NCBI RefSeq assembly: GCF_902506195.1
Contig: NZ_LR732817.1
Coordinates: forward strand, 1,954,985 to 2,018,984
Source: Citricoccus sp. K5
GTDB taxonomy: Bacteria > Actinomycetota > Actinomycetes > Actinomycetales > Micrococcaceae
Direction: 5' to 3'
DNA length: 64,000 nucleotides
The notes under the pieces are model-generated. The model was given only the letters and a program-made list of their open reading frames with translations. It made no database searches and was not told where the DNA came from. This document shows, one piece after another, positions 1 through 8,989 of this stretch. The position numbers and the translations under genes are program-made. The first letter of the stretch is position 1. Each line of letters begins with the position of its first letter.

Positions 1-1847
1 GCCAGGGAGAGCACCATCATCGCCGCGTGGGAGGCGGCGGCGTCCCGGGCGGTAAGGCGGTTGACGCCTGAGCCGAGCACCGTCAGCCCCGAGGTGGCGG
101 ACTCGATCAGGCCGGCCCCGCTGAACGGCAGCTGGGCGCGTTCCAGGGCGGGCCAGAGACGGTGACGGACTGCCAGGGTGCCCAGGCCCACGGCCAACAC
201 CGCCACGGTGGTCAGCAGCTCCGGGGTGACGCCGTGCCATAGGACGAAATGCGGGTGCACCTCCGCTCCGGGCAGGGCCGCCGTGGCCGCCGCACCGACG
301 GCGGTGTCCAGCAGCGGGAGGACGAAGAGGGCGGCCACGGAGGCCAGGATCGGCAGTGCGGTGGCGCCGACGAGGATGGCGCCGGGTGCGTGGCCGGCGT
401 CGTGCTGGCCGTCCGGGACCGTTTCGAGAGCCGACTCAGGACCCCGCGCGGGGTCCCAGAAGCCGCCCACCACGATCTTGGCGCAGTAGGCCACCGTCAG
501 CACGGAACCGAGGGCCGCACCGGCCAGGGCCGCAGGGCCCGCCCAGGCGGGCAGGGTTCCGGCGGCACCGCTGGCCGCGCCTCCGGCGGCTACCCAGTCC
601 GTGGACCAGGCGTTGAGCGCGGTGAAGATGGACTCCTTGGAGACGAAGCCGAGCAGCGGGGGGATGCCGGCCATCGCCCCGGCACCGAGCACCGTCACCG
701 CGAAGGTGCCGGGCAGGGCGCGGCGCAGCACGGGCATCTGACGCAGGTCGCGAGTGCCGGTGGCGTGGTCCACCACCCCGATCATCATGAACAGCCCGGA
801 CTTGAACAGTGCGTGCGCGATGGTGTGGATCAGGGCGGCGGCGATGCCGGCCTCCGTGCCGGTGCCGATGGCGGCGACGATGAGCCCGAGCTGGCTCACG
901 GTTGAATAGGCCATCAGCTTCTTGAGGTCGTGCTGCTGCAGGGCGCGCCAACCGCCGACGAGGGCGGTGACGAGACCGGCGATGACCAGCAGTACGGACC
1001 ACAGCGCGTTGTCATGGAACACCGGGGAGAACCGCAGGAGCATGAAGATGCCCGCCTTGACCACGGCGGCGGCATGCAGGTAGGCGGACACCGGGGTGAT
1101 CGCGGCCATGGCGTCCGGCAGCCAGGAGTGGAACGGGAACTGGGCCGACTTGGTCATGGCGGCCAGGGCGATGAGCAGCCCGATGGTGGTGGTGAACGCC
1201 GGGTCGGACGTCCACAGGCCGCCAGCGGCCTCAGGGTCCAGGATCACCGAGAGGTCGGTGGTGCCGGCGCGCACGGCCACCAGGACGACCGCCACGAGCA
1301 GGGCCAGCCCGCCGAGGAACGTCACCAGCAGGGTGCGCATGGACGGGGCGAAGGCGGCGCGTCCCGAGCGGGCGATGAGCAGGAACGAGGCCAGCGAGGT
1401 CAGTTCCCAGCACAGGAACAGCACCATCAGGTCATCGGCAGTGACCAGGCCGACCATGGACACCGTGAACAGGGCCATGCCGAGGTAGAAACTCAGGTAG
1501 GCCGAGGGTGGCATCCCGGCGTCGAGGTACCGGGTCGAGTACACCAGCACGACGGCGCCGATGAGCAGGGAGATCAGCGTGAAGACGCTCGAGATGGGGT
1601 CGGCGGCGAAGGACAGGTCGATCCCCCACGCCGGGATCCAGGGGATGGACCACGCATTGGGTGCCGGGCCGGCGTCGATTCCCGTTCCAGCGGAGCCGCC
1701 GGCCTTCAGGGCCGGGAGGTAGAGCACCGCGGCGCCCAGGTAGACGGCGGCCAGCGGCCAACCGGCGTTGCGTCCCAGCCAGCGGCAGAACAGCGGGGTG
1801 AGGATGAGTCCGACCGCCAGCAGGGCAAGCGTGAGGGCGATGGACAT
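1..1847 (-). CDS. mnhA: Na+/H+ antiporter subunit A (MrpA/MnhA), N-terminal part
   Basis: The gene runs off the left edge, so only about 615 N-terminal residues are seen; the family is usually about 950 residues. It is a polytopic membrane protein of the proton-pumping NADH dehydrogenase ND5 type. Visible landmarks are the helix with LFLCWELTS, the lysine-bearing stretch TKSAQFPFHSWLPDAM, AAAVVKAGIF, and LKKLMAYSTVSQLGL, all part of the conserved proton-channel core. MrpA is the large subunit of the multi-subunit Na+/H+ antiporter used in pH and sodium homeostasis. The start is ATG at 1847. NuoL is the alternative, but the early residues and the DPISSVFTLISLLIGAVVLVYS region fit MrpA. The other mrp subunits would lie outside the window. 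Confidence 0.85.
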   Translation of the reverse strand, partial: MSIALTLALLAVGLILTPLFCRWLGRNAGWPLAAVYLGAAVLYLPALKAGGSAGTGIDAGPAPNAWSIPWIPAWGIDLSFAADPISSVFTLISLLIGAVVLVYSTRYLDAGMPPSAYLSFYLGMALFTVSMVGLVTADDLMVLFLCWELTSLASFLLIARSGRAAFAPSMRTLLVTFLGGLALLVAVVLVAVRAGTTDLSVILDPEAAGGLWTSDPAFTTTIGLLIALAAMTKSAQFPFHSWLPDAMAAITPVSAYLHAAAVVKAGIFMLLRFSPVFHDNALWSVLLVIAGLVTALVGGWRALQQHDLKKLMAYSTVSQLGLIVAAIGTGTEAGIAAALIHTIAHALFKSGLFMMIGVVDHATGTRDLRQMPVLRRALPGTFAVTVLGAGAMAGIPPLLGFVSKESIFTALNAWSTDWVAAGGAASGAAGTLPAWAGPAALAGAALGSVLTVAYCAKIVVGGFWDPARGPESALETVPDGQHDAGHAPGAILVGATALPILASVAALFVLPLLDTAVGAAATAALPGAEVHPHFVLWHGVTPELLTTVAVLAVGLGTLAVRHRLWPALERAQLPFSGAGLIESATSGLTVLGSGVNRLTARDAAASHAAMMVLSL

Positions 1848-1934
1848 GCAGTTCACCCTACCCAAGCAGGGTGGCCGAGGCGGCCCATGGCGGCACCGTT
1901 CAGGTGGATTCGGCGGGGGTCGGAGCCAGCTCCT

Positions 1935-3032
1935 TTAAGCAGTCGGGATTCGAGGATTACTCCCGGGCCCGTTCGCTGCCAGCGAACGAATGGCGTCGGA
2001 GACCTCCACCAGCAGCCTCCGATCTGCCGGGTGGCCGCTGGCCCGGTCGGTCACCAGCCCGACGGCCAGGTCCAGGTCCGGGTCCGCCCAGCCCAGGCAG
2101 ACGTCCGATCCGTTGTGCCCGAAGGTCCGTTCCGTGCTGGTCTCTCCCAGCGGACATCCCGCTCCGGTGCCGCCCAGTTGCACCCCGGTCCCCCAGCGGG
2201 TGGGAAGTCTGGTCCAGCCGTCCGGGCCCCCGTCTGAACTCGGCGTGCACAGCGCCTCCCGCTCCGGGACCTGGAGCAGATGGCGGTAGAACCGCGCCAG
2301 CTCCAGCGCGGTCGTGGAGATCCCGGCCGCCGGGATCTGAGCCTGTCTGACGACCCGGCGGTTCAGCAGTGCCGCGACCACGGGCCCACCCGGGGCAGCG
2401 CGGAGGGAACCGTCGAACGGCAGGCAGCGGTGCAGCTCGGCATCCGGCACGCCGGGATGGACGTCCTGGAGCCCGGCCGGCTCCAGGACCAGCTCCCGCA
2501 GCAGCCCGGCCCAGCCCAGGTCTCCGTCCCCTCCGGTGGCTCGCCCGGTGGCCCGCCGTGCCACCTCCGCGAGGATGAACCCGAAGTCCAACGGCTGGTA
2601 GGCGGGACCGGCACCATATCTCCGGTTCCGACGCCGGCCTCCCGCCACCCGCTGCAGGGAGGCCTCGGTGCGGTGCATGGCCATCACGGCAGCCGGATAG
2701 GGCCCCGCCGAGGGGACGGCGGAGCGGTGGGTCAGGACGTCGCGGAGGGTGGTGCCGGCCTTCGAGGTTCTCTCGCTCCGCGGCCACCGGCGGCCGGAAC
2801 CGTAGTCGGGCCAGTACGTGGCCACGGGCTCATCAAGGTCCAGCAGGCCTTCGCCGGCGAGCCGGTGCACCAGCAGGGACGTGAAGGGCTTGGACGCGGA
2901 GAACAGCCAGCCCAGGGCGTCGGGCCGGCAGCGGACGGCCCCGTCCACCACGGTCCGGCCGCGGTGGATCACCGCCACCTGCACCGAGGACCCGCGGGAG
3001 GCCGCCAGCTCGAGAATGTCGGAGGCATGCAC
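1935..3032 (-). CDS. Serine hydrolase of the class C beta-lactamase/esterase family
   Basis: About 365 residues from a GTG start at 3032 (reading VHASDILELAASRG); an upstream in-frame start would add about 60 low-complexity residues and is unlikely. The SxxK active-site motif is SASK (WLFSASKPFTSLL). A C-terminal HNG in FGHNGSDV stands where the family has HxG or KTG. The YxN tyrosine position reads YQPLDFGF, so the second motif is atypical. Proteins of this family are mostly esterases or D-aminopeptidases rather than true beta-lactamases. No signal peptide is seen. It is divergent from the ZIP transporter. The specific substrate is unknown. Confidence 0.8.
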   Translation of the reverse strand: MHASDILELAASRGSSVQVAVIHRGRTVVDGAVRCRPDALGWLFSASKPFTSLLVHRLAGEGLLDLDEPVATYWPDYGSGRRWPRSERTSKAGTTLRDVLTHRSAVPSAGPYPAAVMAMHRTEASLQRVAGGRRRNRRYGAGPAYQPLDFGFILAEVARRATGRATGGDGDLGWAGLLRELVLEPAGLQDVHPGVPDAELHRCLPFDGSLRAAPGGPVVAALLNRRVVRQAQIPAAGISTTALELARFYRHLLQVPEREALCTPSSDGGPDGWTRLPTRWGTGVQLGGTGAGCPLGETSTERTFGHNGSDVCLGWADPDLDLAVGLVTDRASGHPADRRLLVEVSDAIRSLAANGPGSNPRIPTA

Positions 3033-3106
3033 GGGCCCAGCGTAATGAAGCTCATTGCCCCATGTCCCGCACCGACATGGGGACCTCGCCGCCCTACACT
3101 CGGCTG

Positions 3107-3910
3107 GTGGAGAACTTCTGGCTGGCCTTCGGGCTGACACTGCTCGCCGGCCTCTGCACCGGTATCGGTGGGCTGATCTCGGTGGTCCCGCGGCGCGCGT
3201 CCGGCGCATTCCTATCCGTCTCGCTCGGCTTCTCGGCCGGCGTCATGCTCTATGTCTCCTTCATGGAGATCATGCCCAAGGCCCTGGACTCCTTGACCGC
3301 GGCCAATGGTCCGGCGGCCGGACCATGGGCTGCCGGAGCCGCGTTCTTCGCCGGGATCCTGCTAATCGGCGTCATCGACCGGCTGGTGCCTGAGCAGATC
3401 AACCCGCACGAGCCCGGGTTGGTCCACGATCCGGCTGCGGCCGTGAAGCGCCGCCGGATGATGAAGACCGGCACCGTGACCGCTTTGGCCATCGGCGTGC
3501 ACAACTTCCCCGAGGGCTTCGCCACGTTCATCGCCGGACTCACCGACCTGCAGGTGGCGCTGCCCGTGGCCCTGGCGATCGCCCTGCACAACATCCCGGA
3601 GGGTGTGGCCGTGGCCGTGCCGATCCGCGAGGCCACCGGATCCCGCCGCAAGGCCGTGCGGTGGTCCTTTCTCTCCGGACTGGCTGAACCCGCCGGAGCG
3701 TTGATCGGATTCGCCCTGCTGATGCCCTTCATGAACGACTTCACCCTGGGCCTCACCTTCGCCCTGGTGGCCGGCATCATGGTGTTCATCTCCCTCGATG
3801 AGCTGCTGCCCACCGCCCGCGAGTACGGCAAGCACCACCTGGCCATGTACGGGCTCGTAGCCGGCATGGCCGTCATGGCCGTTTCGCTGTTGCTGTTCGC
3901 GACGCTGTAG
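3107..3910 (+). CDS. zupT: ZIP-family metal transporter (ZupT-like)
   Basis: A membrane protein of about 267 residues that imports zinc or other divalent metals. It carries the two hallmark helices with metal ligands, HNFPEGFATF and HNIPEGVAVAVP, and the N-terminal LAGLCTGIGGL helix typical of ZupT. The start is taken as GTG at 3107 (VENFWLAFG), which matches the usual ZupT N-terminus; an ATG at 3062 would add 15 non-hydrophobic residues. It is followed 9 bp later by a major facilitator gene on the same strand, so the two may be cotranscribed. Confidence 0.88.
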   Translation: MENFWLAFGLTLLAGLCTGIGGLISVVPRRASGAFLSVSLGFSAGVMLYVSFMEIMPKALDSLTAANGPAAGPWAAGAAFFAGILLIGVIDRLVPEQINPHEPGLVHDPAAAVKRRRMMKTGTVTALAIGVHNFPEGFATFIAGLTDLQVALPVALAIALHNIPEGVAVAVPIREATGSRRKAVRWSFLSGLAEPAGALIGFALLMPFMNDFTLGLTFALVAGIMVFISLDELLPTAREYGKHHLAMYGLVAGMAVMAVSLLLFATL

Positions 3911-3919
3911 AACTGATCC

Positions 3920-5245
3920 ATGACCACCGACCCCGGCAACAACCCGAGCATCGACACCAGCACCGGCCGCCGGGCCGTCGGTTTCACCCTGGCTGTGCTG
4001 GCCGTGGTGTTCATCGCCATCAATCTGCGTCCGGGGGCCACCGCCCTCGGACCGGTCCTGGCCGAGGTGTCAGCCTCCCTGCAGATCAACGGCACCGTGG
4101 CCGGGGTCATCACGGCACTGCCGGGGCTGATGTTCGGACTCGTGGGATTCGTGGCCGTGAGCCTGGGCCGCCGGGCCGGGCTGTCCCTGACCATCGCCCT
4201 CAGCCTGATCGTGATGGTCCTCGGCCTGCTGTTGCGCCCCTTCGCCCCGTCCATCTGGGTCTTCATCCCGTTCACTGCCCTCGCCCTGGCCGGCATGGCC
4301 GTGGGCAACGTCCTGGTTCCCGCGTGGATCAAGCGGCACGGCGGCGGCCGCACGGTGGCCCTGATGACCCTGTACAGCATGTTCCTCACCGTGGGCGGAT
4401 CCGCAGGCTCGGGCCTCGCCGCGCCCCTGGCCGAAGCGGCCGGGTCTGCCCTGTCCGCCAGTGACCCGGCCGAGGGCTGGAGGTGGTCGCTCGGATTCTG
4501 GGGGCTGGCCGCCGCCGTCCCCTTGGTGTTGTGGTTGCTGGTGGCACGCCGCACGGGGCACGACTTCCCGGGGACTCCGCCTCAGGATGAACCGGACCGG
4601 CCCCTGCGGTCCTCCCCCACGGCCGTGTTCCTCATGGTGCTGTTCGGAGTCCAGTCCATGAACGCCTATGTGCAGTTCGGCTGGCTGCCCCAGATGTACC
4701 GGGACGCTGGACTGGACGCCAACGTGGCCGGGGCCCTGTTGTCCGTGGTCGCGGCGCTGGGCGTGGTCGGCGGGCTCGTGATGCCCACCGTGATCGACCG
4801 GTCCCGGACCCTCGCGCCGTGGATGATCGGCTTCGGCATCGCCACCGCCGGCGGATGGGCCGGGATGCTGCTGGCCCCGGCCGAGGGTGGCCTGTGGTGG
4901 GCCATCCTGCTCGGCCTGGGCGGCTTCGCCTTCCCGACGGCGATCGCCCTGATCCCCGCCCGCAGCCGGCAGCCGCATGTCACCGCACGGCTGTCCGGAT
5001 TCGTCCAGCCGTACGGCTACATCGTCGCCGCGATCGGCCCGATGACCGTCGGGTTGATCCATGCGGCCACCGGGAACTGGACCCTGGTGCTCGTCCTGCT
5101 GGCCTGCTCCGGACTCGTCATGGCCCTGGCCGGGCTCCGCGTCTCCGCCCGCGTCTATGTGGACGACGAGATCACGGTGCAGCGGGGCCGAGCTGGGCTG
5201 ATCCGGCCTGACGGGGACCGATCCGGATTCGAAGCCGATCAGTAG
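3920..5245 (+). CDS. MFS transporter, CynX/NimT (cyanate/nitroimidazole) family
   Basis: A 441-residue major facilitator with about 12 membrane segments. The sequence INLRPGATALGPVL in the first helix and AGMAVGNVLVPAWIKRHGG in the central part are characteristic of the CynX/NimT subgroup, whose members have been linked to cyanate transport and 2-nitroimidazole resistance; the substrate here is unknown. It lies directly after the ZIP gene. Its stop overlaps the convergent protease gene by 7 bp. Confidence 0.85.
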   Translation: MTTDPGNNPSIDTSTGRRAVGFTLAVLAVVFIAINLRPGATALGPVLAEVSASLQINGTVAGVITALPGLMFGLVGFVAVSLGRRAGLSLTIALSLIVMVLGLLLRPFAPSIWVFIPFTALALAGMAVGNVLVPAWIKRHGGGRTVALMTLYSMFLTVGGSAGSGLAAPLAEAAGSALSASDPAEGWRWSLGFWGLAAAVPLVLWLLVARRTGHDFPGTPPQDEPDRPLRSSPTAVFLMVLFGVQSMNAYVQFGWLPQMYRDAGLDANVAGALLSVVAALGVVGGLVMPTVIDRSRTLAPWMIGFGIATAGGWAGMLLAPAEGGLWWAILLGLGGFAFPTAIALIPARSRQPHVTARLSGFVQPYGYIVAAIGPMTVGLIHAATGNWTLVLVLLACSGLVMALAGLRVSARVYVDDEITVQRGRAGLIRPDGDRSGFEADQ

Positions 5246-6540
5246 ACGACGGCCTCCTGCAAGGTGGCCTCACCCGAGCGGTCCTCGCCTGCCTCGGTGG
5301 TCCATTCGACCGTGATGACGTCCCCCACGTTGTGGTCGTTGACGATCTGTGAGAGTTCGTCGGCCGAGGTCACTGGCTGGCCGTCCACGGTGCGGACGAT
5401 GTCCCGCTCACGGAGGCCGAGCTGTTCGGCCGAGGAGCCCGGCGTCACCTCGATGACGACCGCCTGCTCCTGCTCGGTGCCCACCACGATGCCCAGGGCG
5501 CCGTCCGCCCCGATGCTGACGGAGTCCGTCTCCTCACCCGAAAGGACCTGCTCCACCACATCCAGGGCCACCGTCACCGGTATCGCATACCCGTCCACCT
5601 CCTCGGCCGTCTCCCCCTGGGATGCAGCCGTGGTGATGCCGATGATCTGACCGTCCCCGTCCACCAGGGGCCCGCCCGAGTAGCCAGGAATCACGTCCGC
5701 GCTGGTCTCGATGAGACCCGACAGCCGGGACATGTCATCGGGGACACCGGAGGAGGCCACGATCGACTCGTCCAGTCCCGTCAACTCACCGGTCACGGCG
5801 GTGAGATAGCCCTGGCCGCCACCGTTGCCGACGGCCGCCGTGGGCTCGCGCCGGTCCGGGAGCTCGGTGTTGATGGAGGCCGTGGCCAGGGAGGGCGCGT
5901 CCTCGATCTGCAGCACGGCGACATCATGCAGGGAATCGCGTCCCAGCACCGTGGCCGTGTAGACCTCACCGGAGTCAGCGACGGTCACCGTGACCTCGGA
6001 GGCGTCCTCGACGACGTGGTAGTTGGTGATGGCCAGCCCGTCGCCGGTGAGGACGACGCCCGTGCCGGTGCCCATCCCGCTCATCAGCTGGGTGTCCACC
6101 ATGAGCACACCCGGGGCATCCGTGACCCGGGAGCCCTGGTCCAGGCCGGCGTCGTCCAGGTTCGGGCCGGCAGCCCAATCCACCTGGATCCCGTCGTGGC
6201 TGTGCTGCAGGGCCTCGCCGAGGGGAACGCCTCCGGTGGCCGGTAGCGCCGGGCCGTGGTCCTGCGCCGCCACGATGTCCTGGATCTCCTCGAAGATCAA
6301 CAGGCCCACGCCACCGGCCAGGATGGCTGCGGCCAGGAATCCCGAGGCGACGATCAGGCGGTAGGCGGGGCTCCGGCGTCGTCGGCGTGGCTGTGGGCGC
6401 GGGAGCTGGTACTGCTGCGGGGGCTGGTACTGGTGCGGGGGCACGCCATAGATCGGGCCGACCGCGGGGGGCCGGTCCGGAAGGGGCGGGATCCCGACCG
6501 GCGGGCGGTCGGGATCCCGCGGGTTCTCAGGGTCGTTCAC
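5239..6540 (-). CDS. Membrane-anchored trypsin-like serine protease with PDZ domain (HtrA-like)
   Basis: 433 residues with a GTG start. A cytoplasmic Pro/Arg-rich N-terminus (about 1-55) is followed by one membrane helix (about 60-85), a trypsin-like domain (about 130-320) and a C-terminal PDZ domain (about 335-425). The catalytic triad is visible: His in TNYHVVED, Asp in HDVAVLQI, Ser in PGYSGGPLV (GYSGG instead of the common GNSGG). The topology places protease and PDZ outside the membrane, where HtrA proteins degrade misfolded exported proteins. It is convergent with the MFS gene. Confidence 0.9.
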   Translation of the reverse strand: MNDPENPRDPDRPPVGIPPLPDRPPAVGPIYGVPPHQYQPPQQYQLPRPQPRRRRRSPAYRLIVASGFLAAAILAGGVGLLIFEEIQDIVAAQDHGPALPATGGVPLGEALQHSHDGIQVDWAAGPNLDDAGLDQGSRVTDAPGVLMVDTQLMSGMGTGTGVVLTGDGLAITNYHVVEDASEVTVTVADSGEVYTATVLGRDSLHDVAVLQIEDAPSLATASINTELPDRREPTAAVGNGGGQGYLTAVTGELTGLDESIVASSGVPDDMSRLSGLIETSADVIPGYSGGPLVDGDGQIIGITTAASQGETAEEVDGYAIPVTVALDVVEQVLSGEETDSVSIGADGALGIVVGTEQEQAVVIEVTPGSSAEQLGLRERDIVRTVDGQPVTSADELSQIVNDHNVGDVITVEWTTEAGEDRSGEATLQEAVVY

Positions 6541-6588
6541 GGTACTCCGGTGATCGGGACGGGACGTGGTGGACCGGGCGGAACCAGA

Positions 6589-7089
6589 TCAGCCGCGGAC
6601 GGCGGCCAGTGCTGAGTCGTAGTCCGGTTCGGTTGTGATCTCCGGGACCACCTCGGTGTAGGTCACGGTGCCCTGCGGGTCGATCACGATGACGGCGCGG
6701 GCCAGGAGACCGACCATGGGGCCGTCGGCCAGGGTGACCCCGTAGTCCTCGCCGAAGGTGGAACGGAACACCGAGCCGGTGGTGACGTGGTCGATTCCCT
6801 CGGCGGTGCAGAAGCGGCCGGCGGCGAAGGGCAGGTCAGCGGACACGGCCACCACGGTGGTGTTCTCCAGGTCCGCGGCCGCCTTGTTGAACGTGCGGAC
6901 GGACTGGGCGCAGACGCCGGTGTCCATGGAGGGGAAGATGTTCAGCACGATCGTGCGTCCGGACAGGGACTCCAGGGTGACCGGTGCCAGGTCGGACCCG
7001 GTGAGGGTGAAGGCGGGGGCGGGGGTGCCCTCGGCGGGCAGCTCCCCGACGGTGTTGACGGGGCTGGACTTGAATGCGGTGGTTGCCAT
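6589..7089 (-). CDS. tpx: Thiol peroxidase, Tpx type
   Basis: A cytoplasmic 2-Cys peroxiredoxin of 166 residues that reduces peroxides at the expense of thioredoxin. The peroxidatic cysteine is in the DTGVCAQS motif with the preceding PSM stretch, and the resolving cysteine is in GRFCTAEG. The spacing of about 34 residues between them is right for Tpx. The ATG at 7089 (MATTAF) is preferred, with an upstream AGGTTGGAG; a TTG 9 bp earlier is possible. It is divergent from a patatin gene. Confidence 0.93.
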   Translation of the reverse strand: MATTAFKSSPVNTVGELPAEGTPAPAFTLTGSDLAPVTLESLSGRTIVLNIFPSMDTGVCAQSVRTFNKAAADLENTTVVAVSADLPFAAGRFCTAEGIDHVTTGSVFRSTFGEDYGVTLADGPMVGLLARAVIVIDPQGTVTYTEVVPEITTEPDYDSALAAVRG

Positions 7090-7120
7090 GCGCTCCAACC
7101 TAGCGGTTTAGGCTGGCGAG

Positions 7121-8014
7121 GTGGAACTGCGCAGCAATGTCACCGATACCGCACTGCTCTTCGAGGGCGGTGGGATGCGAGCGTCCTATACGTCCGCTGT
7201 GGCGGTCGCGCTGCTCGAGGCGGGCATCCACCTGGACTTCGTGGCCGGTATCTCGGCAGGGTCGTCCAATACGGCCAACTACCTGGCGCGGGATCCGTGG
7301 CGGGCGCGGCATTCGTTCGTGGACTTCGCCGCCGACCCGAAGTTCGGCAGCTGGAAGACGTTCCTGCGCGGGGACGGCCTGTTCAACGCCAAGTACATCT
7401 ACGAGGAGACGGGCCTGCCGGACCAGGCCCTCCCGTACCCCTGGGAGACCTTCCTGGCCAACCCTGCGACGCTGCGGCTGGGTGCCTTTGACGCCGAGTC
7501 CGGACAGCCCGTGTGGTGGGGTCGTGAGGACATCCAGGAGCTCCCCGACCTGATGGTGCGGGTCCGCGCCTCCTCCACGATGCCGGTGCTCATGCCGCCG
7601 GTGCTGCTGGACGGGCGGACCTACGTGGACGGGGCCCTGGGCCCGGATGGCGGGATTCCCCTGTCCGCTGCCATCGACGCCGGCCACGACCGCTTCCTGG
7701 CGGTACTCACCCGCGAACGCGACTACGTCAAGGCCCCCGAACGGTTCCCCCGGTTCTACCTGCGCTACTTCCGCAAGCACCCGGCGATCGCCGAGGCCCT
7801 GCTCACCCGGTGGCAGCGGTACAACGCGACGCGGGAGCGGTTGTTCGAACTCGAGCGTCAGGGCCGGGCCTACCTGTTCGTGCCGGAGACCATGCCGGTG
7901 TCCAACGGCGAGAAGGACGTGGTCAAGCTCGCCGCCGCACACGAGGCCGGGCTGGCCCAGGCACGCCGGGAGCTGCCGGCCATCCGGGAGTTCCTCGGCC
8001 TGCCGGCGGTGTGA
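7121..8014 (+). CDS. Patatin-like phospholipase family protein
   Basis: 297 residues from a GTG start. Patatins are lipid acyl hydrolases with a Ser-Asp dyad. Visible here are the oxyanion-hole GGGMRAS, the nucleophile elbow GISAGSSN (G-x-S-x-G) and the catalytic DGA in YVDGALGPDGG. The remainder matches bacterial YjjU-type patatins, including a C-terminal segment rich in charged residues. No signal peptide. A second, different patatin lies at 11929. The natural lipid substrate cannot be told. Confidence 0.87.
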   Translation: MELRSNVTDTALLFEGGGMRASYTSAVAVALLEAGIHLDFVAGISAGSSNTANYLARDPWRARHSFVDFAADPKFGSWKTFLRGDGLFNAKYIYEETGLPDQALPYPWETFLANPATLRLGAFDAESGQPVWWGREDIQELPDLMVRVRASSTMPVLMPPVLLDGRTYVDGALGPDGGIPLSAAIDAGHDRFLAVLTRERDYVKAPERFPRFYLRYFRKHPAIAEALLTRWQRYNATRERLFELERQGRAYLFVPETMPVSNGEKDVVKLAAAHEAGLAQARRELPAIREFLGLPAV

Positions 8015-8031
8015 TCACTGCTCGCTGACGG

Positions 8032-8607
8032 CTACTGGGCGGAGTCAGGCAGCCCGAACACGCGGTCGAAGAGCCAGGCGTAGACCGCGTTGTAGATGAG
8101 GAAGAAGATGATCAGGGCCGCCTCGTAGAGGAACGCCTCCCACAGGCTGACCTGCAGCAGCAGCGCGACGGCGGGCACCAGGACGATCACGAGTCCGAGC
8201 TCGAACAGCAGCGTGTGCAGCAGGCGGATCCGCAGGGGCCGGCCGGTGTGGCCCGAGCGCCGCTCCCAGCGCTCGAAGAGCGTGTTGAACACCATGTTCC
8301 AGATCAGCGCCACCACGGAGGACAACACCCCGACGGCGGCGCTGGCGCCGGCCGGGTTGCCCATCAGCGCGAGGATGACCGTGGTGAAGCCGATGGCGAG
8401 CGCCTCGAAGATGACGGCGTAGACCACGCGGCGAACGGCCGGCGTCGGGAAGACGCGGCGACCGACCAGGGCCCGGCGGCCGCCCGGGGCCAACGGCACC
8501 TCACGTTGGACGACGTCTGACGTGGGGTCGACGCTGGGGTCGACGCTGGGGTCGACGCTGGGCTCGCTGATGGGTTCGCTGGTGGAGTGGGGCACAGTGC
8601 CGGGCAT
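8032..8607 (-). CDS. PACE-family multidrug/biocide efflux transporter
   Basis: 191 residues from ATG 8607, preceded by GGAGG at good spacing. It has the four-helix, two-repeat layout of proteobacterial antimicrobial compound efflux (PACE, AceI-like) proteins: the first bacterial transmembrane pair domain has RRVVYAVIFEALAI and WNMVFNTLFERWE, the second has FELGLVIVLVPAVALLL and NAVYAWLFDRVF. AceI exports chlorhexidine and short diamines. The N-terminus carries an unusual hydrophilic tail of about 55 residues that includes a triple SVDP repeat. Confidence 0.85.
   Translation of the reverse strand: MPGTVPHSTSEPISEPSVDPSVDPSVDPTSDVVQREVPLAPGGRRALVGRRVFPTPAVRRVVYAVIFEALAIGFTTVILALMGNPAGASAAVGVLSSVVALIWNMVFNTLFERWERRSGHTGRPLRIRLLHTLLFELGLVIVLVPAVALLLQVSLWEAFLYEAALIIFFLIYNAVYAWLFDRVFGLPDSAQ
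8524..8559. repeat. 12-bp tandem repeat x3 inside the PACE gene
   Basis: Three perfect copies of ggggtcgacgct. In the minus-strand gene they encode three SVDP tetrapeptides in the N-terminal tail. Copy-number change would stay in frame. Confidence 0.9.
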
Positions 8608-8989
8608 GACGAGAAAACCTCCAAGATGTGTCCATGGGAAGTCCTCGAGCGGTTTCGCGTCCATGGAAGCGGATGCTCGGCGTCGTGGACCGACCGACCG
8701 GCAGGCCCGAGGAGAACCCGAGGCTGAGCGGATGCGGATCGGTGGGGACCGGTGGTCCCGTGACGCCGTGTGGTGATTCTACCAAGGTTGAACCCCTGGT
8801 CCGACGCGGCTATTCCCTGTTATTCCCTGTCATTCCCGGTCATTCCCTGTCACGGCCCGTTGGAGGTAGCCCCCTCCGGCCGGGACCGGGGCTCGGCTTA
8901 ACACCTACGATGAGGACAGACACCACCAAGCCTGAACAGATACACCTGATCACACCTGAACACACCTGAACAGAAAGAGGCTCCCACCC
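8608..8989. other. Intergenic region with decamer repeats, divergent promoters expected
   Basis: No gene is supported here. It separates the divergent PACE and ddh genes, so it should carry both promoters, but no strong -35/-10 pair stands out. At 8811-8850 are four decamers (tattccctgt twice, cattcccggt, cattccctgt). At about 8935-8970 the motif cacacctgaaca recurs just before the ddh ribosome binding site (gaaagagg). Confidence 0.7.
8811..8850. repeat. 10-bp tandem repeat x4
   Basis: Four adjacent decamers of the form (t/c)attccc(t/g)gt between divergent genes. No function is apparent; it could be slippage-derived or bind a regulator. Confidence 0.85.

Noticed and set aside
2280-3137. Long plus-strand frame opposite the serine hydrolase
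   Set aside because: It is rich in Gly/Arg/Pro without any recognisable motif and lies antisense to a gene with SxxK and HxG motifs; high-GC shadow frame.
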